Assembly (NCBI GenBank): GCA_949710005.1
Contig: OX453274.1
Coordinates: forward strand, 7,431,174 to 7,495,173
From: Ricordea florida
Lineage: Eukaryota; Cnidaria; Anthozoa; Corallimorpharia; Ricordeidae
Reading direction: 5' to 3'
DNA: 64,000 bases
Position 1 is the first letter of the stretch, and every line of letters begins with the position of its first letter. Positions 48,501 through 59,330 of the stretch are shown piece after piece. The position numbers and the translations under genes are program-made. The notes under the pieces are model-generated. The model saw nothing but the letters and a program-made list of their open reading frames with translations, did not search any database and was not told the DNA's origin.

Positions 48501-49550
48501 AATATCTTGTTTGTAAACAGCAGAGGTTACAGCCCACTTAAAACACTCGTGATCATTTTCATTCTTAACATTTATAATGGCCTTCTTTTTTGCTAATTTT
48601 GGTGGTAATTCAATATATGAACTTCCAGAAATAGGTTCGAAAGGGTCGATGTTAATATCAAAGTATTCCACTTGGCCGAATACCCATCCAGAACCTTGAT
48701 TTTGAAACTTTTCAACCTTCCCAAGTAGGTAATTTGTCATTGTATTGTATAGTTCAGTAAAATCAGTTGATTCTGTTATTATTTCCACAGTTGAATGAAA
48801 GTACCCCGAATTTTCTTCAATCAATTTAGTATTGAGATTCTCTTTTGTGAATTTGCATGTAAAGATGAACTTGATTTTGATAGGCTTCTTTTGCTTATTA
48901 ATTAGTTCCATAACTTTTGGTTTTATTTTATTGATAAATGTTTTTGGGCCATACCCCTTCTTTCCATCTATCCTAAAAGTTTTCAGATAACCGTCTAATG
49001 CCTTTTGTTGTTCATTAAATGTGAAAAATTCTTTCCCATATTCAGTGACTGGTTTTTTAAACGTTCTTATAAATCTTTCCTTCAGGCTTTCTTTTGGCGC
49101 AAAACGTTTTCTTATTTGATCAGCTTTTTCATTCAAATTTTCTTTTTGATTAAAACGTTTAAATATTTTGTTAAACTCTTCCTTCATACTTTCTATTCGT
49201 TTGTCTACAATCTTTTTGGAAGGTTCTGGTATATAAGATTGTATCCAATCTGCAAACTCATTAATATCTTTAATTAATGGTTTTTTTACTCTGCTTTCCA
49301 AATTTTTAATTGGAATTTTGGGGGGTTTTGGTTTTTTAGGTTTTAGAATTTTGACATCAATATTAGGTATTGACTCATCAAGAATAGGCCTTTGTCTCTG
49401 AAGATTACGCATCTCTTCCATAACTTCTGGAATATTACTCAATGCTTCAACTAGTTCGCGTTTACTCCTCAAATTAGAAAATCCCCTACCAATGTGTGTT
49501 CGGGCAAGTTCTTTCAATTCTACAACTTTTTTCTTTTGTAACTCTTCCAT
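45516..49550 (-). CDS. protein-primed family B DNA polymerase (pPolB), 1344 aa
   Basis: Domains in order: SAP-like helices (1-45); basic linker; a conserved domain with a Cys in NENDHECFKWAV (C337) and a His in NSHYCWIKNF (H431); a C2H2 finger (456-476); exonuclease motifs Exo I DFE (515), Exo II HNLSGYDAHLF (661-671) and Exo III YLKSD (842); an HNH-like zinc segment CHICEKELGEDKVLDHCHL (616-634) between Exo I and II; polymerase motif A LDANNLYG (941), motif B NNSVFGKT (1079) and motif C TDTDS (1175-1179). All catalytic positions are present. It copies the linear genome from the ends with a protein primer, as in other Polintons. Its start codon and promoter lie in the right terminal repeat. 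Confidence 0.95.
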   Translation of the reverse strand: MEELQKKKVVELKELARTHIGRGFSNLRSKRELVEALSNIPEVMEEMRNLQRQRPILDESIPNIDVKILKPKKPKPPKIPIKNLESRVKKPLIKDINEFADWIQSYIPEPSKKIVDKRIESMKEEFNKIFKRFNQKENLNEKADQIRKRFAPKESLKERFIRTFKKPVTEYGKEFFTFNEQQKALDGYLKTFRIDGKKGYGPKTFINKIKPKVMELINKQKKPIKIKFIFTCKFTKENLNTKLIEENSGYFHSTVEIITESTDFTELYNTMTNYLLGKVEKFQNQGSGWVFGQVEYFDINIDPFEPISGSSYIELPPKLAKKKAIINVKNENDHECFKWAVTSAVYKQDIHPERLNKQMRENSEKFNWKGIEFPVSLKQIDRFEKQNPHYTINVHGYDKDKGEVSPLKISNKQNGYMIELLLLTNDEGNSHYCWIKNFSRLVSSQINNNQHKREFCRRCYNSFPTETSLEKHLEYCDTNEEAKIVMPKDKDGNPKFINFKNFNRKMRVPFVVYADFECYPEKIHTCSPDESESFTNQYQKHKPSGFSYLIKSFDDKIFPPELAQYTAESPDDDIPQIFVDNLEQDIKKIYNKTKYHKKVRNMAEMDKKEYENATHCHICEKELGEDKVLDHCHLTGKYRGAAHNECNLNYKIPKFFPVIFHNLSGYDAHLFIKNLGVTKGNINCIPNNEEKYISFTKQILVDTFTNKEGKLVEVRRDIRFIDSFKFMASSLDNLSSNLTKCGKCDVCKGVIKGRCLNPTDKNLHEITKYFEGEELNSLLRKGVFPYDWFDSFDKLNATQLPPKEAFYSKLSDENISDNDYKHAKKVWETFNMKTMREYHDLYLKSDVLLLADVFENFRDVCSKNYGLDPAWYYTAPGLAWDATLKITKVNLELLADIDMLLMIEKGVRGGISTISTRYGKANNPYMNEYDPKLQTKYITYLDANNLYGGGMSEKLPTHGFRWMSEEDLKNWKNIPCIIEVDLEYPTSLHDLHNDYPLAPERLIINKVEKLIPNLKNKEKYVVHHETLKIYESLGLKVTKIHRGITFKESAWLKPYIELNTNLRAKGNNDFEKDFFKLMNNSVFGKTMENIRKRVDVQLVTNEKDAKKLISKPNYQHRTIFCENLVAIHMKKTKLVFNKPVYLGMCILDLSKTIMYKFHYNYVKPKYGEKAKLLFTDTDSLAYEIETEDFYKDISPDVRKMFDTSNFPKDHPSGIETGVNKKVVNMFKDEAGGKQITEFVGLRAKLYSYKMDEGEEEKKCKGVKKAIVKKTIRFNDYKDCLFNKKPQMRRMNVLRSHKHDVFSETINKVALSADDDKRIICKDGIHTFAYGHYLCKTELGGNSVS

Positions 49551-49948
49551 TTATGCTCTCATAATTTATTCTTTAAACTAATATTAAAATTCAAATTTTA
49601 TTTTGCGGATACTTATGCGGGGGTGGGTTTGGATAGGGATATCGAATTCTCCGCATCCACTTTCCTCAAACTTTGTAAAAACTTTGCAAGACTTATTCTG
49701 GATGTTGGAAAAGGGAGGTTGCAGTATAAGGTTTGGTGGGGCTTGGCATCGGCTTGGCAACGGCTTGGTATCGGCTTGGCATCGGCTTGGTATCGGCTTG
49801 GCATCGGCTTTCTAACGACCTGATAAAATCTCTGTTTTGTATTTTCGGGCTTCCTCCCCTGCGAATACTTTGCGTATACTTTGCGGATAAAAAATTTACA
49901 TAATACAAAAATTTACACATGTCCCAGTACCGGCCTTTCCCTACTACT
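49546..49948. repeat. right terminal inverted repeat of element 2 (403 bp)
   Basis: Reverse complement of 34876-35278. It carries the polymerase promoter box (TTTAAAGA on the minus strand near 49570-49577) and the mirror 11-bp array at 49736-49806. The inner edge lies inside the polymerase start codon region. Confidence 0.95.
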
Positions 49949-49953
49949 ACTTG
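49949..49953. repeat. target-site duplication, right (ACTTG)
   Basis: Direct repeat of 34871-34875. Confidence 0.75.
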
Positions 49954-52456
49954 CGAGTTTTTCGCTCCGTAGCGTGAATTTTGAAAAATATGGTGTCCCG
50001 GTTTGCATCCGAGACAAGCGAAGAAATAATCCAAATTAACAGCAAAACAGTCCCTGAAAACACAAAGAAAGCGACTAAATGTGGCTTGGTCGTGTTCAAA
50101 GATAATGGCTTATACATTTTGCTGACAAATGAAATTTAATCTTGCGTAACCAAATTTGATGTCACTTGTTCACTTGAGAACCAAAGTTGAATTGGACTTT
50201 TTGTAGCAAGGTTTCAAACACAGAAACAGTTTGCAACTCCATTTGAAGAAATGTCGCCACTAGAACTAAACAAAATTTTTTCTGTTAGTGAGAAACTGAG
50301 ACGTACGGCAGTCATTGAACCAAAAAAACCCTTACCGCGATCCGAAGTCCATTTTGCAAGCCATTTTCTTTGTGTGGTGTACATTATCTCACTGTTTTAG
50401 TGTAGACTAAAACAACTATTCACCTCAGTATATTGTGTGTTTTATGGTTTAGGTTATTTGTTATTCCATATACCAATTCTTAAAAGTAAAAAGTAAATAA
50501 CTATTTTAAAAAAACCCTGAATAGTGAAAGTAACCACAATGAATTATAACATAGCTTTGGGAAAGCGCGCGCTATGATTGGTTGATACACGCGATCCATT
50601 TTGTCCATGGGTTCCATGCTGACGTCAGATTGTGAGATTGTGAAGCCTTATCTTATAAAGGAAATGATAAACGCAGCAGCTGTGCAACCATTAAGTTACG
50701 GAAGAAGATAGAGATGCTCTCTTACGCTTTCTTTGTCCACCTCCCGCGGCCGTGTGCGTCCATAACTCGATGGTTGCACGCTGCCCGTTTACCATTTCTT
50801 CATTCTGATAGATAGTGAGTACCGAAGAAGCCAGCTTTTGAAAGAAAACAATTGGCTTTAAAAGATAGATAAAAGTTATTTAACAATGGTTATGACTTAA
50901 GCTTTTTAATGTGTTTGGTAGACTCCAGTAACTGCAAAGCTGTTATCTTTCTTGTGTCAAAATAAAGGCAATTTTTTGGGTGTCATTCTAAGATGGCCTA
51001 GATCTGCTCACTTCCCAAGGCGGAGTAGCATTATAATGCTATGTGCGTCATGTTACAAAAATCCGGTGGGGGAGGGGGGGTGGGGGTGGGTGTGCGAGGC
51101 ACTTCACTTTTATATATGGGCTATGTAGGTATGTGCCGCTGTGAAGTGGGTGTAGCTTTCCAGCGGTGTAGTCCTGGGATAGGTATAGAAATCAGAGGGT
51201 TTGCGTCTAGAATAGGGTATCATTCACGATCTTAGTATAGACTGGGGAAACCGGAAATTACAACTCAACTGAAATAAAATCGCAACTCAGTCTAATAGCA
51301 AAGAAATGTCGATAGGTGCCCGGAATGGATGGCTATCATTGAAAACAGAACTGGATATTATTAACTGTCAGCAATGGGGATTCTGACGAACATTGGTGGT
51401 CTTGATACTGGCTAAAGGACCTAAAGCCGTAAACCTTGATAATCCGTGGAGATGTGGGTCTGTTATTCGGGGCCCGCTAGATCATTAGATTCTATATTTC
51501 ATTAATGCATATACTTGTTTTGAGGTGTCTCCCCTAAGCGAAATCGTTTAGCCAATAAGAGAAAAGTAGTTGTAAAAAAGAAGATAATAGCGACCTAAGC
51601 GATGTTGTCACGCGTTCTCAGTTGTTTGTTGGCTGGGTCACGTCACTAAATTCGTTCCTTTACCAAGTGTGTCGGTGAAAAGAATTACAAAATCCACTTT
51701 AATTTTCGAAAATGATTTAAGAGCAGACTTACAATATTTGAAGTATTGTTTGGGATAACAGTTTCCCGAAGTCAACAAATTAACTATATGAAATAAATCA
51801 AGACCCATATTTGTACTGTAAATCAAATTATTTTAACCTGATTTTGTGGGAAGCAGCTCAGTGTCATGGCTGATAGACGTACTTTTCGACTTTTTAATTT
51901 TCTTACTCGCAAGGTCCCGGGTTCGAATCCCGTTCCTCCATGTTCTTTTTTCAAGCTAAATCAGAATTTCTAAAAATTAAGTCTATAGTGCAAGTGTAGA
52001 ATATTTAATTGGAACTGTCGCTCCACATTGCTCATTCAATAACTGATCAAAATTCAGATCAGTGCATCTGTTTACGGGAAAGTTGATTCAAATCAACATA
52101 CTGTTTAGATGTTATCAAAGTTGTCTTTCAGTTGGCTCTGAAAGTGAAGTGAAATGAAAGTACTTAACGGGAGCCCCGCTTTTAGGCTTGGCTAAATCTA
52201 TATATTTATAACGCTGTTACACAATGTCATGTTGTCGGCTTCTTAGGGAGCTTAGGCTACCTGTGGCCGAGGAGGCAAATCTGAAGCAGTGAACGAAACA
52301 CAAACATCACGCTTCCGAGAAATAACTGTACTGCGCATGTCTTGATGTCATGCTACTGGGGATTAGTGTTCTTGGAAAGCGAAAGTGAAACTTTTACTCT
52401 CTGAACATTTGAAACGAAAACGGAAGACATCCAGGCAGATCTTACAATCTTCAAAA
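49954..52456. other. host DNA between element 2 and gene C
   Basis: No gene is supported. 50690-50785 contains an imperfect inverted pair (GCAACCATTAAGTTA / TAACTCGATGGTTGC). 51063-51090 is G-rich. At 51912-51942 the sequence AAGGTCCCGGGTTCGAATCC is a tRNA T-arm/B-box, probably a SINE or tRNA remnant. The last 200 bp are the likely promoter and leader of gene C. Confidence 0.5.
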
Positions 52457-55400
52457 ATGGACAAGCAGATTCGGCGTTTGTATCTGTTTAACTGTGATGG
52501 AACCTATAAGTTGGAAGCCGTCGAAAGGCTCTTTCTTGAAATGAACGGGGAATTGAGTTTCCAGATTTCAGTTGTCAAGAAGTATTTCGCTTTGGGTGAA
52601 ATGTCCGAGATGTGTTGTACAGTTGTTCCTGAATTACAGATGGATTTTGCTGTTTTTGTCGTCGAAGCGAACGAGTCACGTCTGTCAATAAATGAGGATA
52701 ACGCTGGAATCGGATACGCCAGGTTCTACAGAGCTTTACTGCGAGCAACGGGTAAGATTCGAACTTGTGAATATCGAACACTACAGTAATATTGTACCAC
52801 GTTGATTCTCTTGCAATTTTGCTCAAAATGAATGTACCTTAGTAAGAATAGAGTTATTTTAAGGTTACTTTAAGCTATTTACTTTCCGTGAATTATCTAT
52901 CGAGATATTTTAGTCGTTCGTTTCATGAGGGCGGAAGTGGAGTTACCCGTCAACGAACAGCGAATGGTAAACAGGCCCAGGTATCTTTATTCCGGATCAA
53001 CACAATATTTTACTCAATTTATTTCCAGACTTTCCGTGCAGGTATAATTCGTATATCTTAATGCACTATTTTGCTTTTCTTGTCGAGTCTGTTTGCGAGA
53101 TGCACCGCCAGACTTTGGACGCGTTTCGCATGCCTCGCTGCCTTCCTTCGCACAGCTCGACCTGAAGCATTGAGGAGGATCGCGTTTGAAAAATCAGGAA
53201 AAAGTTGGCATTCAGGAATTCAGATTTAATCCGTTGCTGGGCCATAAAAAATCAAGTCGTCGTCCATTTTACGCCTGTTTGTTCTAGAGAAATTCTCTCC
53301 GTCACTTCCATATGTCACAAGTCACATGACCAAATTACAAAATTCCGAGAAACTTTCTCGTAAAAAGCGTTATTATGAATCACAACTTCAGGACTAACAA
53401 GTTTTGGAATAAGCTTGGATAATTAGAGAAATAATAATAATCATAATCATAACGACAATGATAATTATAGTTAATAATAATCAACAATGATAATTATAGT
53501 TAATAATAATCAACAATGATAATTATTATTATCATAATCAAAGTACAACTGTGAAGAAGTCGTGGATATATTGCTCAGAAAATGAGAGGTCCATTGCGAT
53601 CAGTTGCTACTGTAAAAGCTCTATTAACCCCCCCCCCCCCCACCCCCCCTCAATAAGCACCTCAAGTGGTTTGTTTTTTAATCAAACACTTAATACTGTT
53701 TACTGCTCTTTATTAAATATTAAAATTTCACTGTTGTTGTTCGAGTCTTGTACAAAAACTGTATTGAGACGAAAACGGCGTGTTAAGATTTGAAACTGAC
53801 AGGTCACCACTCTAAAGAAACAATCACCTGCACCACCAACATCTAATATCCTCAAACCATGTTGAGCTGGTAAAGACTGTACTACAGCAATATTGTTTGG
53901 ATTATTTCCTTGAGCAACAGGTCCCGGGTTTAACTCAATATCATCTGAAGTACATAACTTTGCTCATGAAACACAGTGCTTATAATTTTGTCTTACACTT
54001 TACTGAGTGATAGCAACTTTCGAAGCCATCAGCTTTAAGCTACCGGCACCAACCTCTCTGGAAGTTGAAGGATGTGAGACTCCTGAAACATCGCTTGAAG
54101 GCTGGTCAAACCAGGAACCTTTGTCACTGGCGGCGAGTTCCTTCCTCCTGCTTTCATCAAACAAATCGCCTTTCTCCTTTTTCTCCAGGTTTCTTACGAG
54201 GTTTTGTTCAAGGCTTCTTTTCTCTTTTCGATTCATAATGTAAGTTTTCACGGATTCTACATTAAAATATTCACTGATACCAACGGCCAAAACGACGCGA
54301 CAGAGCACAACTTTCAATGTAAACAAAATATTCAAATGTTTGTAATTTTAGTCCCGGATAAGATTTGCCGCGAAAAATCAGTAGGCGCTAGATGTGTTTT
54401 TAAAATGGGATTAGAACGCCTTTAGTTATTTATTAACTCTTCTCCAAAATAGTTTTTTCCCGAAATCTCGCGATCATTGAATAATTTCAAACAACTTTTT
54501 TCACCAAACTTTAAATCGATGTTTTAGATATGTCAGGAGCACAGAAAAAAAAATTCGCAAAATTCAGCCTTTGAAGGTCTACAGTAACCTTAAGTTAACT
54601 TCCGATTTTCTGGGTAAACTAGATAAAAGAGGAAATTTTTTATAGGAGAATTGTAATATTTTGTTTATCTTACGAAAGGGTGTCCTTGAATCCCTGACGC
54701 TTGTGTGCAGTGATCGCAAACAGATCTATTATTATGAGTGATTTATTGTTATAATAATAAAATTGATCTCTCTTCCTGTCACCGTGATTTGCATAACCAG
54801 TCCCATGCTCTTACAGTATTTACATCTTTTGTTTCCCGCTCGAACTGTCCATGAAGAGGCTTCTATCTAAACACTCTTCTGGTACTCAACCTTCCCCTTT
54901 ATATTTTCCTTTAAAAAGATGACTACAACAGTTCCTTCTTTAAATAATAGTAAATAAATAAATGAATAAAATAAATAAATAAAATAAAATAATCAATAAA
55001 GTAAATTAATTAATAAAATAAATTAAAATAAATTAATTAATAAATTTCAACCTATTTTTTCGTTTTCCTTCCTGAAGGTGACAAGGTCTTAATTGTTGTT
55101 GGTGGTGACACGAATTACAAAAATGAAGATGAAAAAGACCGGAGTGTCCTCTCTCGCTGGGTGCGAAATAAATTAGCTTCGCAGTTCACTCCAGAATTCC
55201 TTGATGGAAGAAAGAGTTTTATCTTTTCTTGGGACAAGAACCACCGACCAATTCATGAAGAGGCGCTGTTGCATTACTTTGACCCCGGAAAAGCTGGCAC
55301 GCAATTTGTACCTCAACCAAAAGTAGAACCTCCATCGCCCCCTAGTTTTACTTCAGTGGTTATTATCGATCCTTTGCCGGTGAGAAATTTTACGTTCGTT

Positions 55401-58191
55401 AAATGAACACTTTGTTGTTGGTCAGTCACGTGATATGACACAACAGTGCTGGAAGAATTTATGCACGAGAAAATAAACAATGAGCTTTAATGAATTTTTA
55501 AAATAATGATAACCATTTTTTTGTTGTTTCTGTGTTTGTTTCGTGCCTTCCAGCATTGGGATTTGTACCACATTGCTGTCAAATTTCACGCTTGGTTCTT
55601 ATTGGCCACACCAATAAACTGCCCAAGCTTACACGAACCAATCCTCATTCCCATAGCCAACCTGGAACTCGTCACTTGTTGCTCTTGCTGTTGAAAAACA
55701 TTTCATTAAGACAAATTATTTTAATTTCAGTTGAAGGAAAACAGTGAAACGACGCCATTGCTAGGCGGAGAGGGGTCATCCGATGCTTCAAAGTCTGCTG
55801 ATCAACAACCTGGCGCCACAGATAACAGAAAAGGTACGCAATATGTGCATGTGTCTACAGTTAAAATGTGGGGCGGTACGTAGCCCTCGAGTTGTTCGTT
55901 ATTATCTTTGCTCAACAAAACAACAGAACACACAAAACCAAACAACACTGACAAACGATACCCCTAGCCGTACGCAAAAACAAACGAACTGAGTTATAGT
56001 GGAGCCCGAGTGAAATGATTAAAGGTCTTTAACGGCTGCAGGGTATCAGCCAATTTAAGAGAGGAGAACTCTTAAAAGCATTTCAACTGGTATCTTTAAG
56101 CAATAATTAGAGATCCGGGATCTTCAGCTACTTAATCCGGGATTTGGAACTACATAAATGGGTAAAAGATTCCCCGTTACATCCATTCAATGGAGTATTT
56201 TAATGGTAATGTAATTCTCACCCAGGAACACCGTAGCCGTTTATGCGCTGCAATATATTCTTAGTTTGTGGCAATACCACACATTTCTTGAAAACCTTTA
56301 ATTTTATTGGGTGTCTACAAGACGCAGCTTGTTTGTTTTCTTGAGACAGGTGGTATTGTTTATTTGTCTAGCTGTGTTGAACACAGTGCTACGGGACTTT
56401 GTAATGACAGCGTGCCGTTTCAGTGTTTGACGAATACGCAGTTCGCAATGCCATAACCAAACTACGGTTGCGCCACCAAACGCAAATTGCTAATGCGAGC
56501 ATTTCGGAACAGCACAGCTGTAGTTGGCGTATTTGATGATACCTGTATTTTGTGTTGTAAAGAATACGACGATATTAAAATTATCTTGCAGAGCAGACAC
56601 ATTTGGGCCCATTCGATCTCTTCTGTCTTGTTAGGTGATAACACACCTAAAGAAAGGGTGGTGCTGTTTGTAGCAAAGGCGCTCTCCTGAGATCATAGTT
56701 AGATTATAATATTAATTGCGTTATTGACTGAGCTTTTTCGCTCAAGATGTCTGCATATTGACATTTTTAGCGTTTTTATGGACCTCGACCACGCTGAAGA
56801 ACGCAAAAAAGAACTCGACCAATATGCAGCCATCTTGAGCGCACAATAAATAAATGAATAAATAAATAAATGATATTGATAACTTTTTATCATATTGCCA
56901 TTTTGCTTTGTTTTGTTTCGCGGGATAACACGGGAAATCCCGGGCGGATAAGTAAGGCTTATCTTGCTCACTCGGGTAGCCAATCACAACACAGGATACG
57001 CCTCATCGTGCCCTGCTCGCGGAACCAGCCATATATTACACATTATTATATGGCCACATCAGTACGCGCGCTCTGATTGGCTGCTGAGCGGGCAAGACTT
57101 TCTTGTAATGACCGGGCATTATGAAAATGTTTCAAAATTTTTTTCTTTTCCTTAATATAGACAAAAGTTGTCTCATTTTCAAAGAAACTGTTTTTCTGTC
57201 ACTTCTTGTTGCGATCGCATGGTCAGGTGTGTACGGTTCAGTGGACATGACCTCGAATTACCTCTTTGGAATTACCCTTCCGTTTTTCTTTTTCCAGTGC
57301 TTAAAAGGACATATAATAAACAACTTATTAACCTCGTCTGTTTGGTCAGTACAAGGAAATTAAATCACATTTTATACCATGCCATAGAAAATACATCCAA
57401 TCAGAATTGAAGAAAGCCGTTGTATATTTCGTCAGTATTCCGCCGAACATTCCCATCGATCAGTGCAATTCAACGATATCACATTCAACCTTCCCATCGT
57501 GCGTTGCTATTCTCGGCGGTTTCTTTCAACTGTTGTTTGTATTTTCTATGACATGATATGAAACAGTTATGCAACGCTTTCGAGTGGTATACCGTGGAAT
57601 ATCCCACTAATAACTTAAGTTATTTTGGTATACAAACTCACTTAAAGGCTCATGTCATGATGTGTAAACCAAGAAAACACAAATGACTCGTGGGGTACTC
57701 CACGATATACCACTCGAAAGTGTTGCATAAATAGTGTATATCATATCATTTGCATTATTACTGTCAATATTATTGTCATTATCATTACGATAATAGTTGT
57801 TATTGTTATTATTTGTATTATTATTATCATAAGTATTATTATTATTATTGTCATTTTTATTATAGCTTCTTCTGATTCAGACTCAGAAAATCGGAAGCAA
57901 TATTACCCAGAGGGCTCGGTGGTATTAGATACGCGCATGCGCTATGGCAAAATCTCCTACGACGATAAGGACGTCGTAACCTGGGACAGAAAGTGGCTTC
58001 CACCTGATGAAATCGTGCGAAATTTGGAACGAGAAAATAAGTGGAAAGCCGAGGCCAGTGTTCAGATGACATCAGATGGGAACGGCGATATCCACAGGCC
58101 TACGATTGTTGATCTGACTCCATGGTGGAAGCAGGGGTTTGTAAGCCTGCGTTGGCTCTGGAACGCCGTTAGTGGAAATGGTACTGACTAA
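52457..58191 (+). CDS. gene C: intact four-exon member of the tandem gene family (341 aa)
   Basis: Exons: 52457-52751, 55078-55379, 55731-55833 and 57866-58191, all with GT/AG sites and matching phases. The ATG at 52457 (AAAAATGG) is preferred to one at 52385. Exon 1 encodes LYLFNCDGTYKLEAVERLF, VVKKYFALGEMSEM and MDFAVFVVEANESRLSINED. Exon 2 encodes a Rossmann-like strand DKVLIVVGGDTNYKNEDEK, RWVRNKLASQF, SFIFSWDKNHRPIHEEALL and FVPQP. Exon 3 is a short polar linker. Exon 4 encodes VVLDTRMRYGKISYDDKDV, WLPPDEIVRNLERE and DLTPWWKQGFVSLRWLW. I recognise this as an expanded, uncharacterised cnidarian family. The pattern of hydrophobic strands with an Asp-rich loop resembles a nucleotide-binding or TIR/caspase-like fold, but that is speculation. 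Confidence 0.75.
53621..53650. repeat. poly-C run in gene C intron 1
   Basis: Long C runs broken by single bases. A likely spot for sequencing error. Just upstream, 53425-53540 holds AATAATAATCAACAATGATAATT-type tandem units. Confidence 0.8.
54000..54236 (-). CDS. possible small antisense gene or exon in gene C intron 1 (78 aa)
   Basis: Open frame on the minus strand starting MNRKEKRSLEQNLVRNLEKK, charged then Ser/Gly-rich, ending VAITQ. Its composition is more protein-like than the surrounding intron, but there is no homology evidence, and splice connections are unclear. Confidence 0.3.
   Translation of the reverse strand: MNRKEKRSLEQNLVRNLEKKEKGDLFDESRRKELAASDKGSWFDQPSSDVSGVSHPSTSREVGAGSLKLMASKVAITQ
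54940..55045. repeat. AATA-type low-complexity tract
   Basis: Repeated AAATAAATAAAATAAAAT units directly before exon 2 of gene C. Confidence 0.85.
56150..57865. other. gene C intron 3
   Basis: Non-coding. 57584-57700 contains an inverted pair (GAGTGGTATACCGTGGAATA... / ...CCACGATATACCACTC) forming a ~130-bp hairpin, and partial copies of it precede the extra terminal exons near 59082 and 60580. An ATT/ATC microsatellite precedes exon 4. Confidence 0.6.
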
Positions 58192-58254
58192 ATAAACAAC
58201 TATTTTCTTATATAAAATTGAGTGGTATTATACCGAGTGAGAGAAAATCTATAT

Positions 58255-58455
58255 AACTAATACCCACACATGAGTGGATATAAATGATATCGCACATCTG
58301 GGATATAATATCCTACATGAGCGGATATAAATGATATTGCACATCTGTGGTATAAGTAATATCCACACATAAGTGGATGTAAATGATATCTCACATCTGT
58401 GGTAAAACTAATATCCACACATGAGTGAATATACATGTTATCTCACATCTGTGAT
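58255..58455. repeat. ~46-bp minisatellite with ATCCAC/GTGGAT hairpins (copy 1)
   Basis: Four or five units of ATATCCACACATGAGTGGAT, then ATAAATGATATCNCACATCT. Further copies at 59700-59925 and 61195-61400 follow each terminal exon copy. Confidence 0.85.
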
Positions 58456-58773
58456 ATGTTTGGTGGAGTAGAATTTTTATTGATTTGCTCTCAGTCGGTA
58501 CTTGGTACTTATCACTTTATTTTGTATGATAAAAAGATAAATTAAATGTTTACTTGGTGAATGTTTGACTCGAAGAGAAATTTCTTATCTCGGCGCGGCC
58601 TTATAATCCATCAACAATGATATACCCTTAGCTTCGTTAGTGTACCTCAGTAAAACGTAATTTGTTTTAATTGTGGTTGGATTCAACTACTAAGGCTGTA
58701 GTCAATAAAGAAGAGGTCACCATGACGTCGGCTCTTAAGGAAATGATTGTAACAGAGTAATCATTATTTAGCT

Positions 58774-58908
58774 CTTATTAACCGAGCTGGAGGTCTGTAT
58801 GGGAGAATCTTGACCGAGGTCGTGAGTAGATACCGAACGCAGTGAGGTCTGTAAAAACGATCGAGGTCAAGATTCTCCCATACAGACCGACTTAGCTCGG
58901 TTAATAAG
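58774..58908. repeat. 135-bp palindromic MITE (copy 1 of 3)
   Basis: Inverted arms CTTATTAACCGAGCT and AGCTCGGTTAATAAG, with inner arms GGTCTGTATGGGAGAATCTT and AAGATTCTCCCATACAGACC. Other copies: 60270-60404 and 61742-61876. A fourth, cut copy forms the junction of Polinton element 1 at 9180. Confidence 0.85.
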
Positions 58909-59330
58909 ATGTTTATTATATGGCAAAGAAGGAAACTTTAATTCGTTTAATGTAACTGGGTTGCTGACATTTTGCTTGCGAACGGCGATGAGCTTAACTT
59001 AAACTTGCCGAACTATTTGCTCGTGTTCTTTACTTTTTTTTGTCATCAGGCTTTTTGGCACTTCCATAAATGATTGAGACGAGTGTTATACCGTGGAATA
59101 TCCCACTCATCACTTGAATATTTTGGTACACAAACTCACCTTAAGGCTCTTGTGTGAACCAAGAAAACACAAGTGACTCGTGGGGTACTGTATAACTAGT
59201 GTATGTCATATCATTTCCATTATTACTGTCAATATCATTGTCATTATCATTATAATAATTGTTGTTATTATTATTATAATTTGTATTATTATTATCATAA
59301 GTATTATTATTATTGTCATTTTTATTATAG

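Larger units (their letters stand above)
34876..49948. mobile_element. complete Polinton/Maverick-like element 2 (15,073 bp)
   Basis: The element has long inverted repeats starting AGTAGTAGGG, a matching 5-bp direct repeat at both junctions, and 15 intronless genes including integrase, protein-primed DNA polymerase, packaging ATPase, major capsid and penton-like proteins. No frameshift or internal stop is visible in any of the core genes, which indicates a recent or still competent insertion. Gene order from the left: SAP/zinc protein (+), AWHP-motif protein (+), penton-like, 519-aa, 209-aa, 346-aa, 130-aa, 72-aa, 141-aa, 192-aa, ATPase, capsid and 69-aa (all -), integrase (+), polymerase (-). 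A separate protease gene is missing. Confidence 0.95.

Noticed and set aside
59180..59330. Ile/Val-rich N-terminus upstream of the duplicated terminal exons
   Set aside because: It is the translated ATT/ATC microsatellite before the splice acceptor, not signal or membrane sequence.
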